64,000 nucleotides of DNA, taken from an uncultured Cellvibrionales bacterium. Its GTDB lineage: Bacteria > Pseudomonadota > Gammaproteobacteria > Pseudomonadales > Cellvibrionaceae. Location: positions 62,001-126,000 of the forward strand of contig CAJWBQ010000004.1 of assembly GCA_913020115.1 (NCBI GenBank), written 5' to 3'. This document shows positions 35,389 to 43,523 of the stretch, piece after piece (positions within the stretch are counted from its first letter, which is position 1; each line of letters opens with the position of its first letter). A program made the position numbers and the translations under genes. The notes under the pieces are model-generated. The model saw only the letters and a program-made list of their open reading frames with translations, was not told where the DNA came from and searched no databases.

Positions 35389-36207
35389 ATGACGACTAAT
35401 CTAAACAATCTTTTTTCTATCGAAGGTAAAACCGCGCTAATCACCGGCGGCTCTCGCGGTATCGGCGAAATGATTGCCGCAGGTTTTTTAAGTAACGGCG
35501 CTAAAGTGTATATCAGTTCTCGCAAGGCCGAAGCCTGTGATGCGACCGCCAAGCGCTTAAGTGAACAATACGGAGGAGAATGTATTTCTCTCCCGGCCGA
35601 CCTGTCTACCCTCGAGGGTATTGAGTCGCTCGCAAGTCGCTTAAACGCTCGTGAAGAACACCTCGACATTCTCGTTAACAATGCCGGTGCTTCATGGGGC
35701 GCACCTATTGAAGAGTTTCCAGAAATAGGTTGGGACAAGGTAATGGACACCAACGTAAAAGGCGTGTTCTTTTTAACCCAGAAGCTGCTGCCGCTGCTGC
35801 GCAAATCAGCCTCTCAAATGGAGCCTTCAAGAATAATTAATATAGGCTCGATTGATGGTTTAAAAGCCTCTCGTTTTGATACTTTCTCGTATGGCGCCTC
35901 GAAGGCCGCGGTACATCACCTGACACGCTTTTTGGCAACTCACCTTACCAAAGAGCACATTATTGCCAATGCCATTGCCCCCGGAGCCTACCCTACTTGG
36001 ATGTTGAGCACCGGTGTTGGTTTTGGCGGTGCCGTTGCAGAAGATGATGGTGCAGATTGGGAGGCTGTGGGTAAATCTATCCCCGATGGTCGCGTTGGCA
36101 CACCAGAGGATATTGCTGGCTTAGCCATTTTCCTAAGTTCAAGAGCAGGCGCGCATATTGTTGGTCAGGTTATCGCTTCGGATGGCGGGTCAGTTGCTAC
36201 TGCCTAG
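35389..36207 (+). CDS. SDR-family oxidoreductase, FabG/RhlG-like
   Basis: A 272-residue classical SDR: TGGSRGIG at the nucleotide-binding loop, NNAGASWG, catalytic Ser in NIGSIDG, YGASKAA (Tyr-Lys), and a C-terminal VGQVIASDGGSVATA. Substrate not readable. It closes the second island after the ACAD pair and may oxidise a 3-hydroxyacyl or alcohol intermediate. Confidence 0.88.
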   Translation: MTTNLNNLFSIEGKTALITGGSRGIGEMIAAGFLSNGAKVYISSRKAEACDATAKRLSEQYGGECISLPADLSTLEGIESLASRLNAREEHLDILVNNAGASWGAPIEEFPEIGWDKVMDTNVKGVFFLTQKLLPLLRKSASQMEPSRIINIGSIDGLKASRFDTFSYGASKAAVHHLTRFLATHLTKEHIIANAIAPGAYPTWMLSTGVGFGGAVAEDDGADWEAVGKSIPDGRVGTPEDIAGLAIFLSSRAGAHIVGQVIASDGGSVATA

Positions 36208-36266
36208 CCTTGGCTTACGGCTTAAGGCATCGCTAGACGATCGGTAAACACTGAGTTTGGTGGACT

Positions 36267-36289
36267 CGGATTAACTCATAATCCGTTTT
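36267..36289 (+). terminator. Intrinsic terminator after the SDR gene
   Basis: CGGATTA at 36267-36273 and TAATCCG at 36279-36285 form a 7-bp stem with a 5-base loop, followed by TTTT at 36286-36289. The stem overlaps the 3' end of the convergent DUF6500 gene. Confidence 0.7.
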
Positions 36290-36494
36290 CCACCATTCTT
36301 TTTATTTTGTGCGCTTTTTCAAAATGATCTAGCTCGTGAAGCTCAATCCACCAAGTCGCAGCCTCCATAAGCAATTTAGGTTTGTCGTTTTTATTGGCAA
36401 AAAACGCATAAAAGGATAAGCCTACATTTTCGCCTTTTGATTTCATCTTCTGCTTACACACGTCGACTATTTTAGCTCTCAAATCTGCATTCAC
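36276..36494 (-). CDS. DUF6500-type small protein
   Basis: The start is placed at GTG 36494, with GGAAGAG 6 bases before it, giving a 72-residue protein: MNADLRAKIVDVCKQKMKSKGENVGLSFYAFFANKNDKPKLLMEAATWWI. This length and sequence fit what I recall as the DUF6500 family (function unknown). In-frame sequence runs up to 36578 but has no match. It stands alone between two islands, convergent to the SDR gene. Confidence 0.7.
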   Translation of the reverse strand: MNADLRAKIVDVCKQKMKSKGENVGLSFYAFFANKNDKPKLLMEAATWWIELHELDHFEKAHKIKRMVENGL

Positions 36495-36609
36495 GTTTAG
36501 CTCTTCCTTTTCTTTACTAAAAGCCACTGTTACACCTCGGTCAAAAACCTCGAAATGTCTGGCGAGCTCCCTATCCAACTTGGGCTAGGTACATTTTCCA
36601 AAGCCTTAA

Positions 36610-37059
36610 CTAAGCGGTCTTTGGCTCTAAACTAATGATATTTAATACTTGGGTGATTTCTTCCGGCGCGGCAACTAAATCTGCCAGAGTATACTGACCT
36701 AAACTTGTCATAAATGCCTGAGCGGCCGCCGCCAGTATGCCTTGTAAACGACACGCGGGCTGAAGCGAGCACGCAGGGCTGTGACATTCCACCATCGACA
36801 TGTTGGATTCTAAGGTTTGCACCACTTCAGCCAAATTGATCAATTCAGGCGCACAACCTAAACAAACTCCACCCCCCTTGCCTCTTTTCGTATAGGCCCA
36901 CCCCAGTTTCCCCAGATGATGAACAATTTTATTAACGTGATTGCGCGATATGCCAAAGGTACTACACATCTCATCGATGCTTGTGAGACGACCTTCAGGC
37001 AGCACGGCCAGCATTGTTAGGACCCTGAGGCCATAATCGGTATAACGGGTCAGTTGCAC
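36610..37059 (-). CDS. nsrR: Nitric-oxide-sensing Rrf2 repressor NsrR
   Basis: A 149-residue Rrf2-family protein: winged HTH at the N-terminus (MQLTRYTDYGLRVLTMLA...GISRNHVNKIVHHLGKLGW) and the Fe-S cluster ligands Cys92, Cys97 and Cys103 in ECHSPACSLQPAC, one residue offset from E. coli NsrR. It represses NO-response genes until NO attacks its cluster. A near-consensus NsrR box lies upstream, and NnrS is divergent, both confirming the call. Confidence 0.92.
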   Translation of the reverse strand: MQLTRYTDYGLRVLTMLAVLPEGRLTSIDEMCSTFGISRNHVNKIVHHLGKLGWAYTKRGKGGGVCLGCAPELINLAEVVQTLESNMSMVECHSPACSLQPACRLQGILAAAAQAFMTSLGQYTLADLVAAPEEITQVLNIISLEPKTA

Positions 37060-37088
37060 TTATTTGCTCCTTCTACTTGACGAACATA

Positions 37089-37111
37089 AAGATACACTTA
37101 TAATGCATCTT
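37089..37111. promoter_or_regulatory. NsrR-binding box
   Basis: A 23-bp site: AAGATACACTT, then A, then TAATGCATCTT. It matches the 11-1-11 NsrR arrangement, AAGATGCATTT-N-AAATGCATCTT, at most positions. It stands 30 bp before nsrR and 41 bp before the membrane-protein/nnrS genes, so it should control both directions. Confidence 0.85.
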
Positions 37112-37151
37112 ATGAAACATACATATCAATTGTACCTTTAAGGGAAAGACT

Positions 37152-37373
37152 ATGAATAACCGGAATTTACTTGATCACGCTCATAAAGTGCTCATTTTTG
37201 CCGTGATCGCACTGATCGTTTTTATTATTCTTGCCTACCCAATGGAGCCAATGCTCCCAATGCCAGTACTCATTTTGGCTCATATAGGCACATTACTGGC
37301 CGCCACGGCCATCAAACTGGCCTATATCACTCGCCTTTATGCCCTAAAAACACTCGGCTTAGCCGTAAACTGA
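37152..37373 (+). CDS. Small membrane protein associated with NnrS
   Basis: A 73-residue protein with two hydrophobic segments (VLIFAVIALIVFIILAYP; PVLILAHIGTLLAATAI) and a basic C-terminus. AAGGGAAAG precedes the ATG. It ends 14 bp before nnrS and is under the same NsrR box. Small proteins of this kind commonly stand before nnrS, but I do not know a function. Confidence 0.75.
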   Translation: MNNRNLLDHAHKVLIFAVIALIVFIILAYPMEPMLPMPVLILAHIGTLLAATAIKLAYITRLYALKTLGLAVN

Positions 37374-37387
37374 ACGGAAAATAAGGT

Positions 37388-38587
37388 ATGCAACAAATTC
37401 TTGATGCAAAAGTTGAAGCCAAGCGCCCCGCTCTCTTGCGCTTGGCATTCCGGCCTTTTTTCTTGCTGGGCTCCATCTTCGCGGTACTCGCTATTTTGCG
37501 CTGGGTAGCGATTTTGCAAGGGTGGTCTCAGTGGCAAGGCCAGCTTCCTGTACTTTTTTGGCACGCACATGAGATGATTTTTGGTTTTGTCTTGGCGATA
37601 ATACTGGGTTTTTTGCTGACGGCAGTACAAACATGGACCGGCGTTCCTGGCCTTCGCGGTAAAGCCTTGGGGTTTTTAGTCGCAAGTTGGCTGTGTGCAA
37701 GAACCGTGTTTTGGTTCAGTCCCAAACTGCCTTGGATTTACTATTGGATTCCGGACGCTCTGCTAATTTTAAGCGCGAGCTACTTTCTAGCGCGCCCTAT
37801 TATCGCTAGGCGACAGTGGAAAAACCTACCCTTTGTACCAATTTTACTAATTTTTGCATTACTTCACTCTGGGGTGATTTTTGCCCTGGCTTCAAAAAAC
37901 TTTCTGCTTGTCCGCGAACTGCTGAGCTCTTCTCTCTGGCTAGTTGTGCTTCTAGTCTGTGTCATGGGTGCCCGGGTGATTCCATTTTTCACCGCTCGCC
38001 GCTGGAATTGCGAGCAGCGTAAAGAATCAGTATGGCTCAGCCTACTAGTCGTATTTGGATTCATTCTTGTAATACTGCCACCATCACTTATTAATCTTGT
38101 TTACCTCTCTAAGCTGAAAACAATTGCTCTGGCCTTTCTGGGCATAGCACTCAGCTTCCGGCTCTATCAATGGCGTAATATAAACAACTGGCAAGAGCCG
38201 CTACTCTGGTCGCTACACCTAAGTTATGCAGCCATTGCCCTAGGCTGTTTAATACTGGCTTTTTCGACTGAGGGCAGCTTAATTTACACACATGCTCCGC
38301 ACCTAATCGCGCTTGCTGGAATCGGTGGAATTATATTGGCAATGATTGCTAGAGTTTCACTGGGACATACAGGGCAAGAACTAAAGCTAAGGACGGCGAT
38401 GCCGTGGGCTTTTGCTTTGATATTCTTTTCTGCATTACTACGATTTTTGGGCCCCATTTTTGAAGTGCAATACAGTAAGGTATTTTATCTGCTGGCAGGA
38501 AGTCTATTCGCCCTAGGTTTTATATTTTACTTGTGGCATTACTCGAACCTTCTAAGCAAGGCTCGCACAGACGGTCGCCCGGGTTAA
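37388..38587 (+). CDS. nnrS: NnrS family NO-response membrane protein
   Basis: A 399-residue heme- and copper-containing membrane protein of the NnrS family with about 12 hydrophobic segments. The N-terminal LRLAFRPFFLLGSIFAVLAILRW and LFWHAHEMIFGFVLAIILGFLLTAVQTWTG blocks are the family signature. It protects cells under NO stress. It is divergent from nsrR across an NsrR box. Confidence 0.92.
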   Translation: MQQILDAKVEAKRPALLRLAFRPFFLLGSIFAVLAILRWVAILQGWSQWQGQLPVLFWHAHEMIFGFVLAIILGFLLTAVQTWTGVPGLRGKALGFLVASWLCARTVFWFSPKLPWIYYWIPDALLILSASYFLARPIIARRQWKNLPFVPILLIFALLHSGVIFALASKNFLLVRELLSSSLWLVVLLVCVMGARVIPFFTARRWNCEQRKESVWLSLLVVFGFILVILPPSLINLVYLSKLKTIALAFLGIALSFRLYQWRNINNWQEPLLWSLHLSYAAIALGCLILAFSTEGSLIYTHAPHLIALAGIGGIILAMIARVSLGHTGQELKLRTAMPWAFALIFFSALLRFLGPIFEVQYSKVFYLLAGSLFALGFIFYLWHYSNLLSKARTDGRPG

Positions 38588-38652
38588 GCTTGCGCTAAGC
38601 GATAGCGTAGAAGCCCCTAAAACCTCATTTTACTGGTATTTGTATACGGCGG

Positions 38653-39474
38653 TTACTTTGCAACGATAAACTTCAGCACGGTTTCCCAAACTTCTCGCTG
38701 CCGCAAAATTGCCCTATGACCAAAGCCTTGCGTTGCAATTAATTCAGCTTTTGGCCAGCAAGCTTGAATAATTTTTGCGTTCTCGAACGGTATCTCTAGG
38801 TCATTTTTATCGTGAATAATTAAACTGGCCGCGCTGAAGTACTTGGATATCTTTGCAACATCAATTTCTTCAGCAGGACGCCCAGCACTTTCTCCCACAT
38901 ACGCGATGAAATGCTTTTCGCATACTTTGGGTAAGCCAATAAATTTACTGAAGGTTTTTAGCACACCAAGAATAGTTGAAGGGCTTGATATTAATACCAC
39001 CTTCTTACACTCAACCCCCTCCGAGAGCGCAACGGCTAGGGCACTTCCCCCCATGGAGTGACCAACCATGGCATCAAAAGGACCCACCTCCTTATGAGCA
39101 GAAACAATGGCTTCGGCAAATGCCACGGGATTTGCGTGTTTGCCCTTAGACTTTCCGTGTGCCGGAGCATCCATGGCAATAACTTGATAGCCTGAATCGA
39201 GGAATAAATCCACGTAGCCTGCCATCTGTGTAGCACGGCTCTCCCAACCGTGAACCAATAAAATTTTTCGCGCTGACTCACCCCACTTAAGTGCACTCAA
39301 GCCATCACCAAAGCTGAAACGCTGGCCTTGCTTTTCAATCTCCTGTTCCCAGGATTTGAGCGGATATTTGCGGGGGGTTAAAAATGCGTTTCTCGCGCTA
39401 TTAGCCGTTCGCTTTGGAAGTATAGAACCCAAAATTTTGTTTTTTGATACATACGCTTTAAAGGCTAAGTTCAT
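38653..39474 (-). CDS. Alpha/beta hydrolase
   Basis: A 273-residue alpha/beta hydrolase. Nucleophile elbow GHSMGGSAL, acid in IIHDKNDLEIP, His in FGHRAIL. The ILLVHGWESRATQM oxyanion region resembles lysophospholipase-type enzymes. Substrate unknown. It stands alone, with an ATGCAT palindrome upstream. Confidence 0.85.
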   Translation of the reverse strand: MNLAFKAYVSKNKILGSILPKRTANSARNAFLTPRKYPLKSWEQEIEKQGQRFSFGDGLSALKWGESARKILLVHGWESRATQMAGYVDLFLDSGYQVIAMDAPAHGKSKGKHANPVAFAEAIVSAHKEVGPFDAMVGHSMGGSALAVALSEGVECKKVVLISSPSTILGVLKTFSKFIGLPKVCEKHFIAYVGESAGRPAEEIDVAKISKYFSAASLIIHDKNDLEIPFENAKIIQACWPKAELIATQGFGHRAILRQREVWETVLKFIVAK

Positions 39475-39592
39475 TTTTCACTTCATCAGGGTTGGGGAAC
39501 AGGCACTTCCACTACGATCTTTGAAAGCCTAGGAAATTAAAAAATTGGGCCGAAACAGCAGAGCCCAAGTAAAATGCACAGATTCATAATAC

Positions 39593-39604
39593 ATGCATAT
39601 GCAT
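39593..39604. promoter_or_regulatory. 12-bp ATGCATATGCAT palindrome
   Basis: A perfect palindrome in the 221-bp gap upstream of the alpha/beta hydrolase (and downstream of the dioxygenase gene). It could be a regulator site; the two ATGCAT units recall half-sites of the NsrR box but without its spacing. Confidence 0.3.
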
Positions 39605-39695
39605 TTAAATCAAGTCCATTTTAACCCCTACCCCAGAATGAGCCCATCCAGTGCTATCGGAGAACAGCGATAAGCTTACATAAATCCTTTAGACC

Positions 39696-40526
39696 CTAGG
39701 CAACGACGGTTCGATGGAGCACCCGCTCATACCCTTCATAGCCACCATTGGCTTTGTGCAGCAATGATCTGTTATCCCACATAACCAACATTCCCTCCTC
39801 CCATTGGTGCTCATATTGGAATTCTGGTCGAGTTTGCCAATTGTAGAGATCCGTTAATAGCTGTGTTTCTTCTTCAGGGCTTACATCTGCGATTCCAACG
39901 ATATAGCCAAAGCTTCCAAATATTGCCTCCTCACCGGTTTCGGGGTGAACTTTAATCAGAGGATGCTCCTGAACATTATAAGCGTCCTTGGAATAAGAGA
40001 TCTTCATCGCTCGATCTGAGCCCTCCTCTCTCTCTCCATAAAGGCCGTCCGGTGCATAAGCCACTTTCGCAGAATGTATCGCCATTTTTCCATCGAGCTG
40101 GCGGCGCAAGTTGGACGGCATTTCTGCTAGGGCTTTGCGCTGATTGATAAAGGTGGTGTTGCCTCCTTTAGGAGGGATGACGATGCCATGAAGAATGGTG
40201 GCAGCAGGAGGATTTGTGCCAAAACTCCAGTCTGTATGCCAGCCATCAGCAAAAATAGGCGCCGTTTCATTCGCCCCGCGTCGCAGCTCAACAATATGTT
40301 CACGGCCCTCAAGCGAAGGCAGATAAGGGTCTTCAGAAAAATCGCCAAAATAGAGACTAAACCTCTCTAGGTCATCATCGCTTAGTGACTGATCTGGAAA
40401 AGCCAAAACAAGGTACTTTAGCCAGGCCACCCGAAGTTCGGCTATCGTCTCGGCGCTTAATTGCTGAGTGAGGTCTAAACCTTCGATTCGCGCTCCGCAC
40501 GCTCCCGCTGACGGTATTACTTTCAT
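39696..40526 (-). CDS. TauD/TfdA-family 2-oxoglutarate/Fe(II) dioxygenase
   Basis: A 276-residue dioxygenase. Iron ligands His and Asp in WHTDWSFGT and the distal His in NRSLLHKA; Arg in VLHRTVV binds 2-oxoglutarate. The start is at 40526 (MKVIPSAGACGARIEGLDL), with AAGGA 7 bases upstream; the ATG at 40529 is an alternative. Family members hydroxylate taurine, alkylsulfates, phenoxyacids, choline-like betaines and others; the substrate is not readable. It is divergent from an AraC regulator. Confidence 0.87.
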   Translation of the reverse strand: MKVIPSAGACGARIEGLDLTQQLSAETIAELRVAWLKYLVLAFPDQSLSDDDLERFSLYFGDFSEDPYLPSLEGREHIVELRRGANETAPIFADGWHTDWSFGTNPPAATILHGIVIPPKGGNTTFINQRKALAEMPSNLRRQLDGKMAIHSAKVAYAPDGLYGEREEGSDRAMKISYSKDAYNVQEHPLIKVHPETGEEAIFGSFGYIVGIADVSPEEETQLLTDLYNWQTRPEFQYEHQWEEGMLVMWDNRSLLHKANGGYEGYERVLHRTVVA

Positions 40527-40590
40527 CATCAAGTCCTTAGTTTGGTATTCAACAAAGCTAAAGTATGCACCTAAATACTGTATTTGCCGT

Positions 40591-40623
40591 TGACATTTTG
40601 CGAACCTGAATGACATATTACGA
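40591..40623. promoter_or_regulatory. Tandem AraC-type sites in the dioxygenase promoter
   Basis: TGACATTTTGCGA at 40591-40603 and TGACATATTACGA at 40611-40623: direct repeats exactly 20 bp apart, 11 of 13 bases the same. They lie in the 148-bp divergent gap between the dioxygenase and the AraC regulator, in the spacing AraC-family proteins use. Confidence 0.7.
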
Positions 40624-40674
40624 CTCATAAATTTGACGTATAAATCGCACCAAGAGTTACAAGAGCCCTTCGCT

Positions 40675-41682
40675 ATGAACCACCTACGCATTACCAGCCT
40701 CTGGATGAATTCACTCATGCAGGCTTTTAAGCAGCAAGGTCTGGATACCAGATCACTAGTCGCAGGCCTAGAAGGTTTTTCAGAGAATCAGCTTCAAGAG
40801 GGCCCGCCCTTAAAATTAGCCACTGCGCGCACGCTCTGGCATAGAGCCCAGCGTCAATCCAATGATCCATTGCTGGGCATTAGCATTGGTTCCAGCCAGA
40901 ATTTCCGCTCAACGGGCGTGTTAATGCCCATTTGCTGGCATAGCCCCAATGCTAGAAAGGCACTAGAGCATATCTCCAGTTTCCAATCGCTCATTAGCGA
41001 AAATGGTCAGTTCCAAATTGTTGTTTCGGAGGATCAAGGCTTAATAGAGTGCGAATATATTCCCCGCGCTAGCGTTACACCGGTGAATCATCATCAGGTT
41101 CTCTCGGTGATCAGCGCCACCTTACTTTTGTTACGGGAAATATCGGGAGGTCAAGTGGCGACCAAAAAATTTTACATCCCTCATGATATTGACGCAGAGA
41201 AGGTGGCGGATGCACTTAATTGCCAAACCGAAAACTGCGATGGCAATTTCAAGCTAGTTTTTATAGCCGGTAGTTTGGACAAAGCTATCGCTGGTAGGGA
41301 TGAACACCTCTATCACATTAATCTCGCTTACGCAGAGGGCATGATTCGGGCTAAGCGTGAAGGGCAAACGTTAATACACAGAATTAAACGCATCATCGAC
41401 ACAGGCAGTCCAGCAACGGTCAATATTGATCACGTCGCAAAAACCTTAGATATCCATCCGCGAGTCTTGCAAAGAAATTTGATGGAACAGGGAATCTCCT
41501 TCCGTCAAATTAAAGAGGCCTTGCTCAAAGAGCGCGCAATAGACTTGCTGATCAGCCAGTCTATTGAGGTAGAGGTGGTTTCTGAGTATTTGGGTTATTC
41601 AGAACCCAGTGCATTTCAGAGGGCGTTTAAAAAGTGGCTGGGAGTCACACCAAGAAAATTTTGTGAAGAAAATGCGCCTTAA
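40675..41682 (+). CDS. AraC-family regulator with arabinose-binding-like domain (OruR type)
   Basis: A 335-residue regulator: N-terminal Arabinose_bd-type domain (PLKLATARTLWHRAQRQSNDPLLGISIG, HSPNARKALEHISSFQSL) and a C-terminal HTH pair (IDHVAKTLDIHPRVLQRNLMEQGISFRQIKEALLKERAIDLL; VVSEYLGYSEPSAFQRAFKKWLGVTPRKF). The start is put at 40675 (MNHLRITSLW) after CAAGAG; the frame is open from 40633. Divergent from the TauD-like gene, it most likely regulates it. Confidence 0.87.
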   Translation: MNHLRITSLWMNSLMQAFKQQGLDTRSLVAGLEGFSENQLQEGPPLKLATARTLWHRAQRQSNDPLLGISIGSSQNFRSTGVLMPICWHSPNARKALEHISSFQSLISENGQFQIVVSEDQGLIECEYIPRASVTPVNHHQVLSVISATLLLLREISGGQVATKKFYIPHDIDAEKVADALNCQTENCDGNFKLVFIAGSLDKAIAGRDEHLYHINLAYAEGMIRAKREGQTLIHRIKRIIDTGSPATVNIDHVAKTLDIHPRVLQRNLMEQGISFRQIKEALLKERAIDLLISQSIEVEVVSEYLGYSEPSAFQRAFKKWLGVTPRKFCEENAP

Positions 41683-41734
41683 AAAGCAATCCCACAGGCC
41701 CTTGTCTTTAGCTGCTGCAATGGTAACAGCAGTT

Positions 41735-42208
41735 TTACAACAATAAGCCTGTATCAATCGGGAAAAAACAACTGGCAGAATCAATGAGCGATGTGGCCGT
41801 TAGAGATTTAACACCGTAAACCTCAACCCTAGCTTGATACTTACTTTGAATTTTCTGGGCGAGAAGATCAAAGTCTCCATCTCCTGAAACTAAAATAACA
41901 GTATCGCTTTGCGCCGCATACTCGATGCCATCCAAAGCGATACCCACATCCCAATCACCCTTAGCTGAGCCATCAGAGCGCTGAATAAAGGGCTTCAATT
42001 TCACTTCAAAGCCAATAGCCCTAAGAATATTTTGAAATTGCCGCTGCTTGATGTCACCTCGGTCTGTTGCGTAGGCAATGGCCTTTACAACCTTCCGATT
42101 GCTGGTCGCTTGTGCCCAAAACTTGTTGTAGTCGAAACTACGATTAAAGCCGTGCTTCGTGGTGTAGTACACGTTTTGCACGTCGACTAAAATCGTAACG
42201 GACTCCAT
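41735..42208 (-). CDS. NYN-domain (LabA/DUF88-like) putative ribonuclease
   Basis: A 157-residue PIN-like NYN protein: VTILVDVQNVYY (first Asp, Asn), GDWDVGIALDGIEYA and VILVSGDGDFDLLAQ (acidic metal sites). The four acidic residues needed for RNA cleavage are present. The ATG at 42208 follows GGATAAGG; a TTG at 42220 is possible. It follows EfpL by 20 bases, so may be cotranscribed. Confidence 0.84.
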   Translation of the reverse strand: MESVTILVDVQNVYYTTKHGFNRSFDYNKFWAQATSNRKVVKAIAYATDRGDIKQRQFQNILRAIGFEVKLKPFIQRSDGSAKGDWDVGIALDGIEYAAQSDTVILVSGDGDFDLLAQKIQSKYQARVEVYGVKSLTATSLIDSASCFFPIDTGLLL

Positions 42209-42228
42209 GGCCTTATCCAATTACTTTC

Positions 42229-42801
42229 CTAAGAGTTACCACGCCCCATAAATTTACGCTCTTCCACATTCACGCGAATGGTGTCGCCGATTGAAATGTG
42301 CTCCGGTACTTGGATGGTCACGCCCGTGGATAATATGGCGGGCTTCGTTCTAGATGTTGCAGAACCGCCCTTAATTGACGGATCAGTTTCCATAACCTCA
42401 AGCTCAACGCTGGTGGGTAAATCGAGAGCAACCGGCACGTCGTTAACGATTATGACCTGAACGCCTTCGGTAGATTCATTGATAAACAGAACTTCTTCAG
42501 CAATGGCGTCTTTATTCAGGTTGTAGGGTGTGTAATCCGTGTTGTCCATAAATACATATTCGTCGCCGTCAATGTAAGAGAACATCACAGACTTTCGGAT
42601 AAGGTCCGCAAGATTCAGCATGTCTGAGTCCTTAAAGGTCTCGTCAACCTTGCCTCCAGATACAACATCGTACATGCGCATCCGGTAGAGGCTGCCACCG
42701 GCGCGGCCCTGTGGAACCGAGCGCTCAATATCTTTGATAATGTAGGCACTACCGTTGTAGTCAATTGCTGTATTCTTCTTGATTTCACTCGCTTTAGGCA
42801 T
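42229..42801 (-). CDS. efpL: Elongation factor P-like protein EfpL (YeiP)
   Basis: A 190-residue three-domain EF-P-like protein: [26 protein letters not shown], with loop [13 protein letters not shown]. The tip carries Arg33, as in E. coli YeiP/EfpL, in place of the modified Lys34 of EF-P. The C-terminal [25 protein letters not shown] block is conserved. It relieves ribosome stalling at particular proline-containing sequences. Confidence 0.92.
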   Translation of the reverse strand: MPKASEIKKNTAIDYNGSAYIIKDIERSVPQGRAGGSLYRMRMYDVVSGGKVDETFKDSDMLNLADLIRKSVMFSYIDGDEYVFMDNTDYTPYNLNKDAIAEEVLFINESTEGVQVIIVNDVPVALDLPTSVELEVMETDPSIKGGSATSRTKPAILSTGVTIQVPEHISIGDTIRVNVEERKFMGRGNS

Positions 42802-42931
42802 TTTCTCTAGTCCTGAAATTAAAATTGGGTCAGTTTCGTCGGCGGCCTACAATACAGCTTGCCTACAGTGCCACGATGATAGATCCTGCGGGGTAAAAAT
42901 CAACGACTAATTGCAAGTTGAACCCGTGCCT

Positions 42932-43438
42932 ATGCTAGCCTTTAACAGCCGAACTCCAGAGCGAATCCAAAAACGCAAAGCGATGCAGGACATCTGCCGC
43001 CAATTTGAACGCAGTCCAAGCCATGGCAATCTTAAGCGCTTAAAGAATGCGCTCTCAACTTGCGGCGAGGGCGTTTTTATTGAGGCAGGTTTTTACTGCG
43101 ACTATGGTCAATACATAGAACTTGGCCACCGAGTTTATATTAACGCCCGCTGCACCCTACTGGACGCTGGCACTATAAGCATTGGGGATGATTGCCTAAT
43201 TGGTCCCAATGTACAAATTTTAGCCGTTAGCCATGACCTCGACCCCGAGGCCCGTTTAAGCAAGGCCTCGTACGCTGTTGATACCCGCCTTGGGCGTAAT
43301 GTTTGGGTGGGAGCTGGAGCCATCATATTACCTGGTGTTGATGTTGGCGATAACGTCATAATTGGCGCTGGCTCAGTGGTTACTAAATGCGTAGAAGCCA
43401 ATACCCGTGTCGCTGGAAACCCCGCTAAAAGCTATTAG
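42932..43438 (+). CDS. Hexapeptide-repeat acyltransferase, maltose-O-acetyltransferase-like
   Basis: A 168-residue left-handed beta-helix protein: GVFIEAGFYCDYGQYIELGHRVYINARCTLLDAG, IGDDCLIGPNVQILAVSHDLDP (catalytic His in SHDLDP), GRNVWVGAGAIILPGVDVGDNVIIGAGSVVTK. It transfers an acetyl group from acetyl-CoA to a sugar or similar acceptor. The ATG at 42932 (MLAFNSRTPERIQKRKAM) fits the family; a TTG at 42911 is possible. Confidence 0.88.
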   Translation: MLAFNSRTPERIQKRKAMQDICRQFERSPSHGNLKRLKNALSTCGEGVFIEAGFYCDYGQYIELGHRVYINARCTLLDAGTISIGDDCLIGPNVQILAVSHDLDPEARLSKASYAVDTRLGRNVWVGAGAIILPGVDVGDNVIIGAGSVVTKCVEANTRVAGNPAKSY

Positions 43439-43523
43439 TGCTAAAGATTTCTATAATCCGGTCGATATGGTCTCTGATCGATTGAGTGTCGCATTTTGAT
43501 ACTCAACGCAAGGGACATAGGAA

